Shown in pieces: positions 39,686-49,289 of a stretch of 64,000 nt of DNA. Source of the stretch: Aquella oligotrophica (GTDB lineage: Bacteria; Pseudomonadota; Gammaproteobacteria; Burkholderiales; UBA11063); contig NZ_CP024847.1 in assembly GCF_002892535.1 (NCBI RefSeq), positions 1,798,001 through 1,862,000 on the forward strand. The letters are read 5' to 3'. Under the pieces are notes generated by a model. The model was not told the DNA's origin and ran no database searches. It worked only from the letters and a program-made list of their open reading frames with translations. Made by a program: the position numbers and the translations under genes. The stretch's first letter is position 1; each line of letters starts with the position of its first letter.

Positions 39686-39846
39686 TAGCTTCGGTGATAT
39701 TTTCAAATTTATTTGTTCATTCGCCAACTTTATTTCCAAAACTTTCGGCAACTGTGGCTGCATTTATGACAGGTGCTTTTGCATTATTTTCATTTGCCAC
39801 TTGTGGAATTATGGGTAAATTAATCACAATTAATAGCTTCAAATAA
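39685..39846 (+). pseudogene. C-terminal remnant of an MFS-like transporter
   Basis: A 53-codon open tail ending at TAA 39846 with no start codon. The translation IASVIFSNLFVHSPTLF then LSATVAAFMTGAFALFSFATCGIMGKLI reads like the last two helices of an MFS drug/metabolite exporter. The frame is cut on its 5' side by the hairpin at 39641-39685 and, beyond it, the group II intron remnant. Family call is by pattern only. Confidence 0.5.
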
Positions 39847-39852
39847 ACTTGA

Positions 39853-40599
39853 TCATTGTACAATGATTTCCTCATTTATCTCAAAAACTCCTAATTTTAG
39901 AAGAGTTCGTGGAATACACAAATGATAATTAAGTGCAAAAGCTTTATCCAACAACTCCTGTTTACTTCTTACCGAAAAAATATATTTTAAATTTGAAAGA
40001 TGATCATTTACTCGAGATGCTGAAATCACATGCCCCAATGAACTCATTATTTTCGATATATCGGCATACGAATAACGATGTAAATAAAAATAAAGCACCA
40101 TTTTTTGCCGTTCGGATAATTCAAAATTAATTTTTTTCTGATCTTTTTTAATGTTAATAAGAGCTTTACCCTCATTGATCATAAAGATTGATTTTACTGG
40201 GTGCGGTGATACGTATTTGGAAAAACAGGCATAAATACCAAGAAAATTATTTGTAGCAGGATTAATTATTGGATATTTTCTCACTACATGAAGATTACTT
40301 AGCTTTGTGATATAAATAAAGGTTTTTACAACCCTTAAATCTCTAATCTGGCAATTATAGTCATGAATAGTCTGTATAATTGTTGGATGTTCTTTAGCAA
40401 GATTTAGCTGCAAATCTGTCTGACCAATTTCGATAGTAACATTATTTACAGTAATAAACTGATTAAATCCTTTACTTATCCCACGGTAAGCAAATTGATT
40501 GTCTTTGATGAAGCTTATAATATCTGGAGCACCATCATGAAATAAAGTAAAAGATTTAAGATACTGATTAAAGTACTCCTCATCTGAAATAAAACTCAT
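39853..40599 (-). CDS. PAS-like sensor with C-terminal HTH (paralog 1)
   Basis: 248-residue putative transcription regulator. Residues ~1-150 form a PAS-like domain ending in the block RKYPIINPATNNFLGIYACFSKYVSPH. Residues ~165-225 are a LuxR-like helix-turn-helix: LSERQKMVLYFYLHRYSYADISKIMSSLGHVISASRVNDHL. The C-terminus (LNYHLCIPRTLLKLGVFEINEE) is shared with the two other copies at 44664 and 45632, and is not part of usual LuxR proteins. All three copies lie next to the giant lipoprotein gene. Confidence 0.7.
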   Translation of the reverse strand: MSFISDEEYFNQYLKSFTLFHDGAPDIISFIKDNQFAYRGISKGFNQFITVNNVTIEIGQTDLQLNLAKEHPTIIQTIHDYNCQIRDLRVVKTFIYITKLSNLHVVRKYPIINPATNNFLGIYACFSKYVSPHPVKSIFMINEGKALINIKKDQKKINFELSERQKMVLYFYLHRYSYADISKIMSSLGHVISASRVNDHLSNLKYIFSVRSKQELLDKAFALNYHLCIPRTLLKLGVFEINEEIIVQ

Positions 40600-40688
40600 T
40601 AAATTCCCCTCAAGTATTTAATAGAATAAATAAAAAAGATAATGCCTACCTTTATTATTAGCTAAGCTAGCCAATATAAAGCAGTAAG

Positions 40689-40720
40689 AAAAAGATACTA
40701 CATTTGTAGTATCTTTTTTT
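40689..40720 (-). terminator. Terminator of the giant lipoprotein gene
   Basis: Stem AAAAAGATACTA / TAGTATCTTTTT with a six-base loop CATTTG, about 23 bases after the stop at 40743 in the leftward direction; symmetric enough to act both ways. Confidence 0.85.
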
Positions 40721-40742
40721 GTAATTAATAGCTAAAAAAGTA

Positions 40743-43700
40743 TTATGGTTGTTTCTGGGTATGATCGTATTCGATATTTACTTTCCTTACCGAATAGTTA
40801 CCAGATTTTCGCCCCAAAAGATAAAAGAAAGCCTTATATTTACCAGTTGGTAAGTTATCATTTAGTACTTGAGCCTCTGCACGAGCAATAAAGTTATCAC
40901 CAGTATAGTCCCACATTCTGTCATAGCCAATTTTCCTGAAGTCGAGCCAAATATTAACAGATGAGAAATAAGCCTGACTAACATTTTCATCCCACAGGTG
41001 ACACAAGAAACCACCATTATATCTTTGGGCATATACAGTCAGATCATGTTTATTACCGTTAGCATCTTCAGCAGCTAGTAACAAAGTATTTGAAGCACCA
41101 CTAGAATTATTAGCACATGAAGTTATAGCTGTAACTTTCTTATTAGTCGGTGCTGTTAATACTCCGGTATCTACATTAGCTGGTACGCCGCTAATCTTTG
41201 GATTGATTACCAGATAATCCATATTATATGTTTGTCCACTAAATTGAATACTTTTACGCTGATAATCAGTATCAGAATATTTAAAGTTACTTGTCCCCAC
41301 CAATACTCCACTTTCAACTTCCAAGTTTACCGGATCTGTATAAAATGTATTACCATCTCGGTTATAACTTAATCCTATATTCAAATTAGTAGTTGCTAAT
41401 TCTTTCCAGTTTACTCCACTTGGTAATGTTAGCTGCAAGTTTCCTTTTATCGTACATAAACTCTTACTTTGTAAGCCATTATCATCCGTACAATCAGTAC
41501 TACTCTGGCTTATACTGTATCCCGCGGGTAAAAGAAAATTGTTGTTAATCTTTATATCACTAATCGGATACTTACCATCACCATTTGGCTTAGTTACCTG
41601 TAGCTCGAATGGATAACTCTCCATATGGGCATAGATTATCTTACCTTTATAACGATCGTATGGTACCAAACTTCTAGTATTCACCTTGATGCCTTCTAGA
41701 AGACTAGCTTCTACTGGGTTCGCATTTAAGCTTGCATAGGCTGGATAAGTAAGCTTATCTTTTTCACCTACCCCCGCTGCACTTAATTCAAGATCCATTT
41801 TTAGAATGTTTTCACCGATATTAGCTAATTTGAATTCAGCTATTGCATCACATTCTTTTGCTACATCTGCTTCATTGATAGTACATGCGACAAGATTGAT
41901 ACCATTAGTCCCGGCATAATTTAGCTTTGGTGTTACAGTTACCGGGTAATTAACCAGATCCTTATCGGCTATCGATACACCTACCTTATAAGCTACCTGC
42001 CAATAATCACCATTTACTGGATCTTTTATCAGTTTTGTTGTTTGTTTAAGTAAACTTGGCGTAGCCCATTGACGGTTAAAACTTATCTGACGCTTGATCG
42101 CTGTGATGTGAGCAGGAGTAGGCGCTGAGTTTGCCTGATCATGATAGCTATAGCTTAGCCCCAAATCAATGTTTGCCATTAATAGATTATTATTTTCAAA
42201 AGAGGCTTCCTTATTTAGGAATGACATTGATGGTACCGATAACTCAAGAGTACAACTACCTGTTTTTTTATCTAGGTCTGTCGTAAAGTTTGTTGCCCCA
42301 CCATTAGCTAATCCAACCGCACAACTAGTTCCAGATTTTTCTACTTCTGCATATACAGGAATACCTTTGATATTAAATCCAGTCGCTGCTTGCTCGCCTA
42401 CATTAGTAAATGTATATTGCAGCTTCAACCGATTATTACTCAGTGCAGTAAACTTATATGGATTATTGGTTAGACCATTTCCGCTTAATGTTGTTGGCGT
42501 ACCAGTCAGGTTAATGGCTGTTGTAATATATGCTCGATCACCGCCACTTACCTCTGTTATGAATTCCTCTGAATTAGTCGTAACTTTCTCTCCATTTACT
42601 GTATATTCAACATTTAACCTATTCGTTTCTTTTCCCTTGATGTCTGTTTGAGCAGCATAATTTACTTTAGTATTACAATTTGTACCAGCATTAAGGGTAT
42701 TTAATTTATTGCCACCACAGTTACTCAGATCAAGACTAAGACCTGCGACTGTCGTGTTTAATGCTATTTTAGTTAGTGGCGTAGCTAATTTTTTAGCATT
42801 ATTATGAAGCGTAAAATTAGCAGCTCCAGGCTGACCAACTATTGTATGCAGGTTTCCTGTATCCTCTGAATTAATGGTTAGTACATCTTTACTCAAAATT
42901 GCAGAATAAGGAATACTAATACTACTTAGGTATTGTTTCTGTAAACCATCTACTGAAGTATATTTACCTGTGATATTTAACCATAGATCACCTTTTGCAG
43001 GTTTAGTAGGTTCATAGTTAATACTAATATCACATTCTTGATCTATTTTTCCACTACAAGGAATAGGGTTCTCACCTGATCCTGCCTCTTGTGATTTTAC
43101 ATTAAAGCCTTCTGCTGCTGCCGCAGGAGTAATCTTTATCTCAGATAAATCTCGATTTGAAGTATTCTTTATCGTTATTGTTGCGTGACTACCACCATCA
43201 TTTATCAACGTACTTTGTAAGTCTCCATTACGATCTACTTCTAATATTGACATTTGGGGATCTTCGGCTATATACTCAAGATTTGTCGTAACTTTTTTAT
43301 CTTTGTCATAGCCAACTGTAAATGGATGATTACCGCTTACATCCTGCTTACGTGCAGTAAACACAAAACTACAACTATCACCCGCGTTAAGAGAAGAGGA
43401 AACAAGACAATCTTCATCCTCTGGATTACTTGGTGCTCCCAGGACTTTACTATTATCCCCAAGCAAATTCAGCTTATCCTTAATATCCTCATTCCCCGCA
43501 TTAAATACGCTGATACGTACTTGTTCTTTACCATCAGCTTTCATTGTAATTCCATGCTGGATCAGCAAGTTTGATCCAGCTGCTTTTTCAACCGCTACAC
43601 TACCATCACTAAAGGCAACTTCTTGACCATTACGATATCCTGATACTCTTGTATTTACAATAGTATGCTCGGATAAACCCTTACCTTTTAGTAATAATGT

Positions 43701-44318
43701 ACAGCTATTACCTTTTTTAAACCCTGCTGCACTACATAAGATACTACCGTTTTTACTACTAACATTATCAAAGTCTTCGGTAAGAATTACAGGTACTGAT
43801 AAACTATAATTACCATCTTTAGTATAAATCTGATTAATGTCATTTATCGCAGCAAGACCAGCTTTGCTACCAACCTTATCACTCATCCGAATCATTTGGT
43901 GCAATACTTCACTATGTCCATCCTGAGCTTTTAACTTCACGCTTAGCAATACCGCTTCCGAATGTGCTATCTGTGGAGTAAACTGGATGCTACTACTTCC
44001 ATTTATCGATATATCCTCACCTACTTGCGCTACCACTTTAACAGCATTTGATAAATCTTTTTTGCCACTAGCATCTGTTATTTGTACTGATTCAATTTTA
44101 TAACTTTGATTGCTACTGTTATTTATCCGTAATAAATAGCTTGATTTATAACTATTCTTCACAGGAACTACTGCTAATTGATCTAGGTAAATACTACCTG
44201 CCACATCTTCAAGTATTGGGTTAACTCCACCACCTGTGGCATTATTACCAGCCCCACCGCAGCCACTGAAAATTACTGCACTACTTACCAATGCTAGAAA
44301 GTTTATTTTTTTCTTCAT
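40743..44318 (-). CDS. Giant repeat lipoprotein (Ig-like/ASH-type domains)
   Basis: 1191 residues. Lipobox IFSGC with lipid-carrying Cys20, followed by a Gly/Asn linker. The rest is about eight beta-sandwich-like repeats of ~110-140 residues, each carrying a Cys pair in a pattern such as CLVSSSLNAGDSCSFVF, CSAAGFKKGNSCTLLL and CGGNKLNTLNAGTNCNTKV. This recalls the N-C-x(n)-L-x-x-G-x-x-C-x-[FV]-x-[FV] core of ASH/HYDIN-like and choice-of-anchor domains. Probably a surface or periplasmic scaffold or adhesin. No enzymatic motif seen. Framed by three paralogous regulators, which may control it. Even base use, no internal stops. Confidence 0.7.
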   Translation of the reverse strand: MKKKINFLALVSSAVIFSGCGGAGNNATGGGVNPILEDVAGSIYLDQLAVVPVKNSYKSSYLLRINNSSNQSYKIESVQITDASGKKDLSNAVKVVAQVGEDISINGSSSIQFTPQIAHSEAVLLSVKLKAQDGHSEVLHQMIRMSDKVGSKAGLAAINDINQIYTKDGNYSLSVPVILTEDFDNVSSKNGSILCSAAGFKKGNSCTLLLKGKGLSEHTIVNTRVSGYRNGQEVAFSDGSVAVEKAAGSNLLIQHGITMKADGKEQVRISVFNAGNEDIKDKLNLLGDNSKVLGAPSNPEDEDCLVSSSLNAGDSCSFVFTARKQDVSGNHPFTVGYDKDKKVTTNLEYIAEDPQMSILEVDRNGDLQSTLINDGGSHATITIKNTSNRDLSEIKITPAAAAEGFNVKSQEAGSGENPIPCSGKIDQECDISINYEPTKPAKGDLWLNITGKYTSVDGLQKQYLSSISIPYSAILSKDVLTINSEDTGNLHTIVGQPGAANFTLHNNAKKLATPLTKIALNTTVAGLSLDLSNCGGNKLNTLNAGTNCNTKVNYAAQTDIKGKETNRLNVEYTVNGEKVTTNSEEFITEVSGGDRAYITTAINLTGTPTTLSGNGLTNNPYKFTALSNNRLKLQYTFTNVGEQAATGFNIKGIPVYAEVEKSGTSCAVGLANGGATNFTTDLDKKTGSCTLELSVPSMSFLNKEASFENNNLLMANIDLGLSYSYHDQANSAPTPAHITAIKRQISFNRQWATPSLLKQTTKLIKDPVNGDYWQVAYKVGVSIADKDLVNYPVTVTPKLNYAGTNGINLVACTINEADVAKECDAIAEFKLANIGENILKMDLELSAAGVGEKDKLTYPAYASLNANPVEASLLEGIKVNTRSLVPYDRYKGKIIYAHMESYPFELQVTKPNGDGKYPISDIKINNNFLLPAGYSISQSSTDCTDDNGLQSKSLCTIKGNLQLTLPSGVNWKELATTNLNIGLSYNRDGNTFYTDPVNLEVESGVLVGTSNFKYSDTDYQRKSIQFSGQTYNMDYLVINPKISGVPANVDTGVLTAPTNKKVTAITSCANNSSGASNTLLLAAEDANGNKHDLTVYAQRYNGGFLCHLWDENVSQAYFSSVNIWLDFRKIGYDRMWDYTGDNFIARAEAQVLNDNLPTGKYKAFFYLLGRKSGNYSVRKVNIEYDHTQKQP

Positions 44319-44663
44319 GTATATCCCTTTATTTATAAATTATGTTTTGCAAACTCAACAAACCAAAGTATGCTGGCTTATCTTATATACGGAGCGTATT
44401 ATAAGTAAACATAACGAGTATTGGAACCCAAGATCAGTACACAAATACTTTACTACCTATTTTTTTTGGTGGGTATTTTTAAGGGAGATTAGAATGCACA
44501 TACAAATCAATAAATACAAAAGTATAGCAATAGATGTATAAATAATCTAAATAAAAATAAATGTATTTATAGAGATATGTCCGGGACATGGTAAGCAATT
44601 ATAGGAGTTTAATTGCATCATAAGAGTAAGATAATATAGATCATTATATTGTAATTTGATTTC
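44319..44663. other. Regulatory region between giant lipoprotein and paralog 2
   Basis: About 345 bases holding the leftward promoter of the giant lipoprotein gene. It contains a 13-bp dyad ATGTCC-G-GGACAT at 44577-44589. A 15-codon frame at 44494-44541 with a good AGGGAG site is too short to call. Confidence 0.4.
44577..44589. promoter_or_regulatory. Perfect dyad, possible operator
   Basis: ATGTCC and GGACAT around one central G, GC-rich within very AT-rich DNA, 260 bases upstream of the giant lipoprotein start. A regulator site is possible; I found no second copy upstream of the other paralogs. Confidence 0.3.
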
Positions 44664-45419
44664 TTAACCTGATATTATCATATTACTGTCAAATTCATAA
44701 CTGCCAGATTTGAGGAAGGCTCTTGGTATCAATAAGTGATAATTTAAAGCGACTGCTTTTTCGATTAATTCATTTTTTGAACGAGCATGAAAGATCAGTT
44801 TGAGATTTTCAAGATGATCATTTACCCGTGCTTTTGAGATTTTGTGTCCCAAAGTGGTCATTATTTCAGAAATTTCTGAATTTGAAAATCTATTTAGATA
44901 AAGAAAAAGTATCATATTTTGTTTTTTAGTCAACTTATATTTTAATGATTCAGTTTTTATGTTGCTAAGTCCAGAATTAACTCCATTAATTTTATAAATT
45001 AGCTTTAGTAAGTTAGGATGAACGTAATTATGAATATAGACAAAAATTCCAACAAAATTATTGGTAGCCGGATTTATAATTGGACGTTTATAAACATGAC
45101 TTATATGATAATACGCATCAATAAAAATAAATTCTCTTGCCTGCCTTGTATCACGAATAATCTTATCTTGTTCTAGTGCAGTAATCCTCTCTTTTTCATA
45201 GATTATCTTCTTCTCTTCAGAAAGCTTGCCTCCTGTTAAGGACTCAAGTGTTACGCCATAAGTATCTTCATATCCGATTGAAATATAAACAATTTCAAGA
45301 TTTTTATTTTTAATAAGAACCTTTTCTTTTTCTCCACTATTATAAAGAACTTTTGCACTTTCGCAGTAGGTCTTGAAAAAATTCTCATCCGCCATATTGT
45401 TCTTTTGCAAAATATCCAT
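44664..45419 (-). CDS. PAS-like sensor with C-terminal HTH (paralog 2)
   Basis: 251 residues, clearly homologous to the proteins at 39853 and 45632. The sensor part carries KRPIINPATNNFVGIFVYIHNYVHP (about residues 112-136). The HTH is LTKKQNMILFLYLNRFSNSEISEIMTTLGHKISKARVNDHLENLKLIF. It ends LNYHLLIPRAFLKSGSYEFDSN. It is divergent from paralog 3, sharing a 212-bp intergenic region, so the two may control each other. Confidence 0.72.
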   Translation of the reverse strand: MDILQKNNMADENFFKTYCESAKVLYNSGEKEKVLIKNKNLEIVYISIGYEDTYGVTLESLTGGKLSEEKKIIYEKERITALEQDKIIRDTRQAREFIFIDAYYHISHVYKRPIINPATNNFVGIFVYIHNYVHPNLLKLIYKINGVNSGLSNIKTESLKYKLTKKQNMILFLYLNRFSNSEISEIMTTLGHKISKARVNDHLENLKLIFHARSKNELIEKAVALNYHLLIPRAFLKSGSYEFDSNMIISG

Positions 45420-45631
45420 AGATTTCTTAAAAATATTAAACTACTCTCTGGGGAAATAAAATCAACTAACTATTATATGCCGAAATCATATTATATTTTG
45501 ATAAAAAATACTAATTATTTTCAAAATTGTATCTTTTGAAAAAGACAGAAATAAACATAAATTATAAAGCATCCTTCTGCTATACTACTTTATTGTAAGG
45601 TCTTTGATAGAATTCTAGGATTATTTAAACT

Positions 45632-46384
45632 ATGAATAAAATTAAAACAGACAAAGAGTTTTTAGATTTTTATTGTCAATGTGCTGATATTATGTTCGGA
45701 CATGAAGAAAATGAAATCATGTACATAAAAGATATCCATCATAATTTCCGCTATCTGTCACTTGGACATAGAAAGCATATAGGAAAAAATGCATATTTTG
45801 TCGCAGATGAAACAAACTTGACAGCTGAGATGAAAGAACTACATGCAAAAATTAAGTTACAGGCATATGAGCAAGATAATATAATTAGATCATCTTTGAA
45901 ATCAGCAAATTTTATCTATATTGATACCTATAACAGGATTGGCTTTGTACGTAAAAAACCAATTGTCAATCCAGATACAGGTAATTGTGTTGGAATTTCT
46001 GGAGTAGTTAGACCTTATTCGATGCCGAATATTCTTGCAGCAATTTATAAGATAAATGAGATCGCTCTTGTAGAGGAAGATCAAAAAAATGACTTACCTA
46101 TAGAATATCAACTTAATGAAAAACAAAGCATGGTGTTATTTTTATACCTAAATAAGTATTCAAACACTGAAATATCAGAAATACTTACTACACTTGGACA
46201 CAAAATATCTAAATATAGAGTAAATGACCATCTCGAAAATCTAAAGTTCATTTTCAATGTTCAGACAAAAGAACAGTTAATTAAAAAAGCTATTAGCCTT
46301 GATTATCATCTAGTAATTCCCCGCAAATTTCTTAAAATTGGAAGTTATGAAATTGATGAGGAAGTGATCATTGCTGGTGAATGA
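45632..46384 (+). CDS. PAS-like sensor with C-terminal HTH (paralog 3)
   Basis: 250 residues, closest to paralog 2. Sensor block RKKPIVNPDTGNCVGISGVVRP, HTH block LNEKQSMVLFLYLNKYSNTEISEILTTLGHKISKYRVNDHLENLKFIF, and C-terminal block LDYHLVIPRKFLKIGSYEIDEE. Start ATG at 45632 has no strong ribosome site. No signal peptide or membrane helix, so it should be cytoplasmic. Function as a DNA-binding sensor is inferred. Confidence 0.72.
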   Translation: MNKIKTDKEFLDFYCQCADIMFGHEENEIMYIKDIHHNFRYLSLGHRKHIGKNAYFVADETNLTAEMKELHAKIKLQAYEQDNIIRSSLKSANFIYIDTYNRIGFVRKKPIVNPDTGNCVGISGVVRPYSMPNILAAIYKINEIALVEEDQKNDLPIEYQLNEKQSMVLFLYLNKYSNTEISEILTTLGHKISKYRVNDHLENLKFIFNVQTKEQLIKKAISLDYHLVIPRKFLKIGSYEIDEEVIIAGE

Positions 46385-46446
46385 ATACTCAAAAATAATT
46401 AGCGTATCAGAAATCTCCAAAAATTAAACTATTAATGCAAAAGAGT

Positions 46447-46980
46447 CTATTGCTTGACCCAGAATGTAGCACTAAATGATACAAAACCACTTCTGGATTG
46501 ACGAGTAATAGTAAGTTGAGAGGGAAAAATTGCATAACTTCGGCGTAATTGATCAAGCAATGTCATTACTTGATTAAATTGTGCATTCGGTACACTAATC
46601 GTCATTTGACCATCCTGAATAAGAATATTAGGTTCTTTAGTTTGAAGAACCTGTGATACATCTCCTTTTATCTGATCAGTAGTTACCGAATTAAAAGTAT
46701 TAGCTTCAACTGATTTAATGTTTTTATAATTAATTGCTGCCTGCTTAGAGAAAACAGTAACCCGGTTCAAATTCTCAACCATAATCGCAACATTATTTTT
46801 ATAAGTAATCAAGCCATTGACTATAAGAAAGAGCATTGACAATACAAGAAAAAGCCCTAACCCGCCAACAAGCTTCTGTTCACGAGGTTGTAACTGTTCC
46901 CAACGCGCAATTAATTTATTTATTTGCGGTTCAATTTTAACCCTTAATTTATCAATATACGGTTTAAAACTTGCCATCAT
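46447..46980 (-). CDS. gspM: Type II secretion inner-membrane protein GspM
   Basis: 177 residues: a short cytoplasmic N-terminus, the WEQLQPREQKLVGG motif typical of GspM, one membrane helix (~38-58) and a periplasmic ferredoxin-like domain. GspM binds GspL at the inner-membrane platform. Last gene of the leftward gsp arm; no gspN follows. Confidence 0.88.
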   Translation of the reverse strand: MMASFKPYIDKLRVKIEPQINKLIARWEQLQPREQKLVGGLGLFLVLSMLFLIVNGLITYKNNVAIMVENLNRVTVFSKQAAINYKNIKSVEANTFNSVTTDQIKGDVSQVLQTKEPNILIQDGQMTISVPNAQFNQVMTLLDQLRRSYAIFPSQLTITRQSRSGFVSFSATFWVKQ

Positions 46981-47016
46981 TAGTTGTATCCATTCTTGAT
47001 ATAATTTGTAAGCTAA

Positions 47017-48276
47017 TTACCCAAGCAGCATCAGCCATTGTAGAATTTGAAGATGTCCCATCGAATTGGGATCAGTATTCGACAAAACACCGCCGCCATT
47101 ATTTTTAGAATTAGCATCGGATTGTTCTGCCTGATAGGTTTTATAATCAGTTATATCTGCTTGAATGCGTTTAGTAGCAAGTACACTTCTATCATTAGGA
47201 AATTGAGATGGATCAAATTGACTATTCAAAAAAACCGTCAACTGCGATCCAGAATACTGTATTCCCTGAATCATATTATTATTTACTTCCGGCATTGTTT
47301 TTAGAAAAATACTAAATAATCGCAATGCATCACTATCAGCATAAATACCCTTTGAATGCTGTAAATCAAGAATTTTCTCATCAACTTGCGACCATAAATT
47401 TGGCGTAAACTTTATTCCGTCGATGATACCACTTAAATCTTTGGTAATCTGTGACTGGATGTTATTTTTCTGAACCATAAGAAATCCAAGATTTATGATC
47501 CAGAAAACTGCAAAAATTGAAGCATAAACCCCAACAAATCTGCCAAGCCTAATCAATTTAGCTTTGGCGTCTTCATTGATTTTTATGTTAAACCGCTTAC
47601 TTTTCTCATTATAAAAATTCCAGTTAGCAACACCATATGTCAATTCAGCATATTGCTTGCAATCTAGCTTATATTTAGTAGAAAGTAACTCTACCACTTG
47701 GCTACTCTCAGAATAAACAATTATTGAATCTTTTTCATATGTTTGTAGTAAATCAAGCAATGTTTCCGGAACTGGTTCAGCATCATCCAGAATAAAATAC
47801 TCATATAAAGAAGTTCGGACAAATTTATTATTACCTACCAAATATACTGTCCAGCTACCCTCTTCAAAGACTGTTGTATATGGAAATGGCTGAATAAATC
47901 GCACTTGTTTTACATGATTACTTAATTTATTAAGCAAAAGTAGATAAAAATCACGATTTAGGATTGCAATATAATCGACACCATCAGACATACGCATTAA
48001 AATAGGTTTACACTCTTCAATATCTTCAGCTAGATTATCTTCTACTGCCCCAAGCAAGAATTCATCGTTAATCCTTTTATCACTTACATCGCCAAGATTT
48101 GTTTTAATTATTGTTGCCAAGTACGGCGATAAATATACCTCAATGGCATCCAGATTTTCACCAACCAGCTCTTCCAGTGGTGCAACCCCTGAATCAGTTA
48201 GCTCACTGCCATTTAATGACTGCCAGCTTACCGCGCTTAAATCCTCTTTTTCTATAAATATACGTAATAAAGTCAT
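47017..48276 (-). CDS. gspL: Type II secretion protein GspL
   Basis: Links the GspE ATPase to the membrane platform. 419 residues from ATG 48276, chosen because it overlaps the gspK stop as ATGA; the longer start at 48306 would overlap 34 bases. Actin-like cytoplasmic domain to ~250, one membrane helix (~253-272, IFAVFWIINLGFLMV) and a periplasmic domain. The sequence is divergent and the call leans on position between gspK and gspM and on topology. Confidence 0.85.
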   Translation of the reverse strand: MTLLRIFIEKEDLSAVSWQSLNGSELTDSGVAPLEELVGENLDAIEVYLSPYLATIIKTNLGDVSDKRINDEFLLGAVEDNLAEDIEECKPILMRMSDGVDYIAILNRDFYLLLLNKLSNHVKQVRFIQPFPYTTVFEEGSWTVYLVGNNKFVRTSLYEYFILDDAEPVPETLLDLLQTYEKDSIIVYSESSQVVELLSTKYKLDCKQYAELTYGVANWNFYNEKSKRFNIKINEDAKAKLIRLGRFVGVYASIFAVFWIINLGFLMVQKNNIQSQITKDLSGIIDGIKFTPNLWSQVDEKILDLQHSKGIYADSDALRLFSIFLKTMPEVNNNMIQGIQYSGSQLTVFLNSQFDPSQFPNDRSVLATKRIQADITDYKTYQAEQSDANSKNNGGGVLSNTDPNSMGHLQILQWLMLLG

Positions 48277-49289
48277 TCTGGATGTTGCCATAAAATTTGT
48301 GGCCATTGACCACTACGATTTTGCCGAAAAACAAATGCTACGAAACGAAATTCATCACCCTGATCATCAACAACAGCATGAATTGTAAAATAGCTGGAGC
48401 TAACCCCCAAACCAGCCAGATTAAGCTGATTTTTGCTGTTTGGCTGTGGCTGGGAACTACTTGTATTCACACCATTCTGAGATAAAAAAGTAGTTACTGC
48501 CTGAGTATTATTAAACGGTTGGGCAGAACGATAGCTAATCATTCTTTGCGCCACAGGTAAGGGAATACCGCTTTTAGCAGCTATCACTTCAGCCGAAGCT
48601 GTATTAACATTCACAATTGTACCATAACCAAATCCACCACTAGGAGCACTTTCTATGGAACTTTCATTTTGCAAGGTGCTACCATTAACAGGGACAGCTG
48701 TAACATATTTAACCAATTTTTGTACAATGTCCTGATTTACACCCTTAACCAAAATTAATTCTGACAAATCAACAAATGGTCTTCCGGCTGGACTATACGC
48801 AGGTTTTCCCATTGTATATTGTGACATTATGTCTCCCTGATATTGGGGAGCTGCAATATAGTAGGCAATATTATATGCTAGTGAAGGAGGAATATTCAAA
48901 TATTGCAAAAGCAGACTAAACTGATTTAAGACATTCGGATTTACGATTCCCTGGCTAACAAGATCATTTATATTAAATTTACTCTGTTCGTCAACTACAG
49001 AACCACTCATATAAATATCGTCAAGAACTTTGGTTTTGGGTAGTCCCTGCGCCCAGACATCCTGAAGCGAGTCAAATGAGGAGGTTGCACCACTCGTTCC
49101 TAAAGCAGCCCGTCCAAAATCAAGTGCACTATACGCAATGGTCGTTGATTGTTCTCGCAGCTGACGATTAACTAATCTTTTATACATCCTGAAATTAGTA
49201 GTTGCGAGACTAGCAATAATCGTCATTACAATAAAGACTATTACCATTACAGTAATTAGCGCTGCTCCTCGATTGCTTTTGATCATCAC
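48273..49289 (-). CDS. gspK: Type II secretion minor pseudopilin GspK
   Basis: 338 residues. N-terminal type IV prepilin-like segment NRGAALITVMVIVFIVMTI, then the large globular insert typical of GspK, including NVNTASAEVIAAKSGIPLPVAQRMI (about residue 225), a helix-hairpin-helix-like segment found in this family. With GspI and GspJ it caps the pseudopilus tip. Start overlaps the gspJ stop by four bases. Confidence 0.93.
   Translation of the reverse strand: MMIKSNRGAALITVMVIVFIVMTIIASLATTNFRMYKRLVNRQLREQSTTIAYSALDFGRAALGTSGATSSFDSLQDVWAQGLPKTKVLDDIYMSGSVVDEQSKFNINDLVSQGIVNPNVLNQFSLLLQYLNIPPSLAYNIAYYIAAPQYQGDIMSQYTMGKPAYSPAGRPFVDLSELILVKGVNQDIVQKLVKYVTAVPVNGSTLQNESSIESAPSGGFGYGTIVNVNTASAEVIAAKSGIPLPVAQRMISYRSAQPFNNTQAVTTFLSQNGVNTSSSQPQPNSKNQLNLAGLGVSSSYFTIHAVVDDQGDEFRFVAFVFRQNRSGQWPQILWQHPE

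Noticed and set aside
44494-44541. 15-codon frame with AGGGAG ribosome site
   Set aside because: Too short to separate from chance and no hairpin downstream to suggest a leader peptide.
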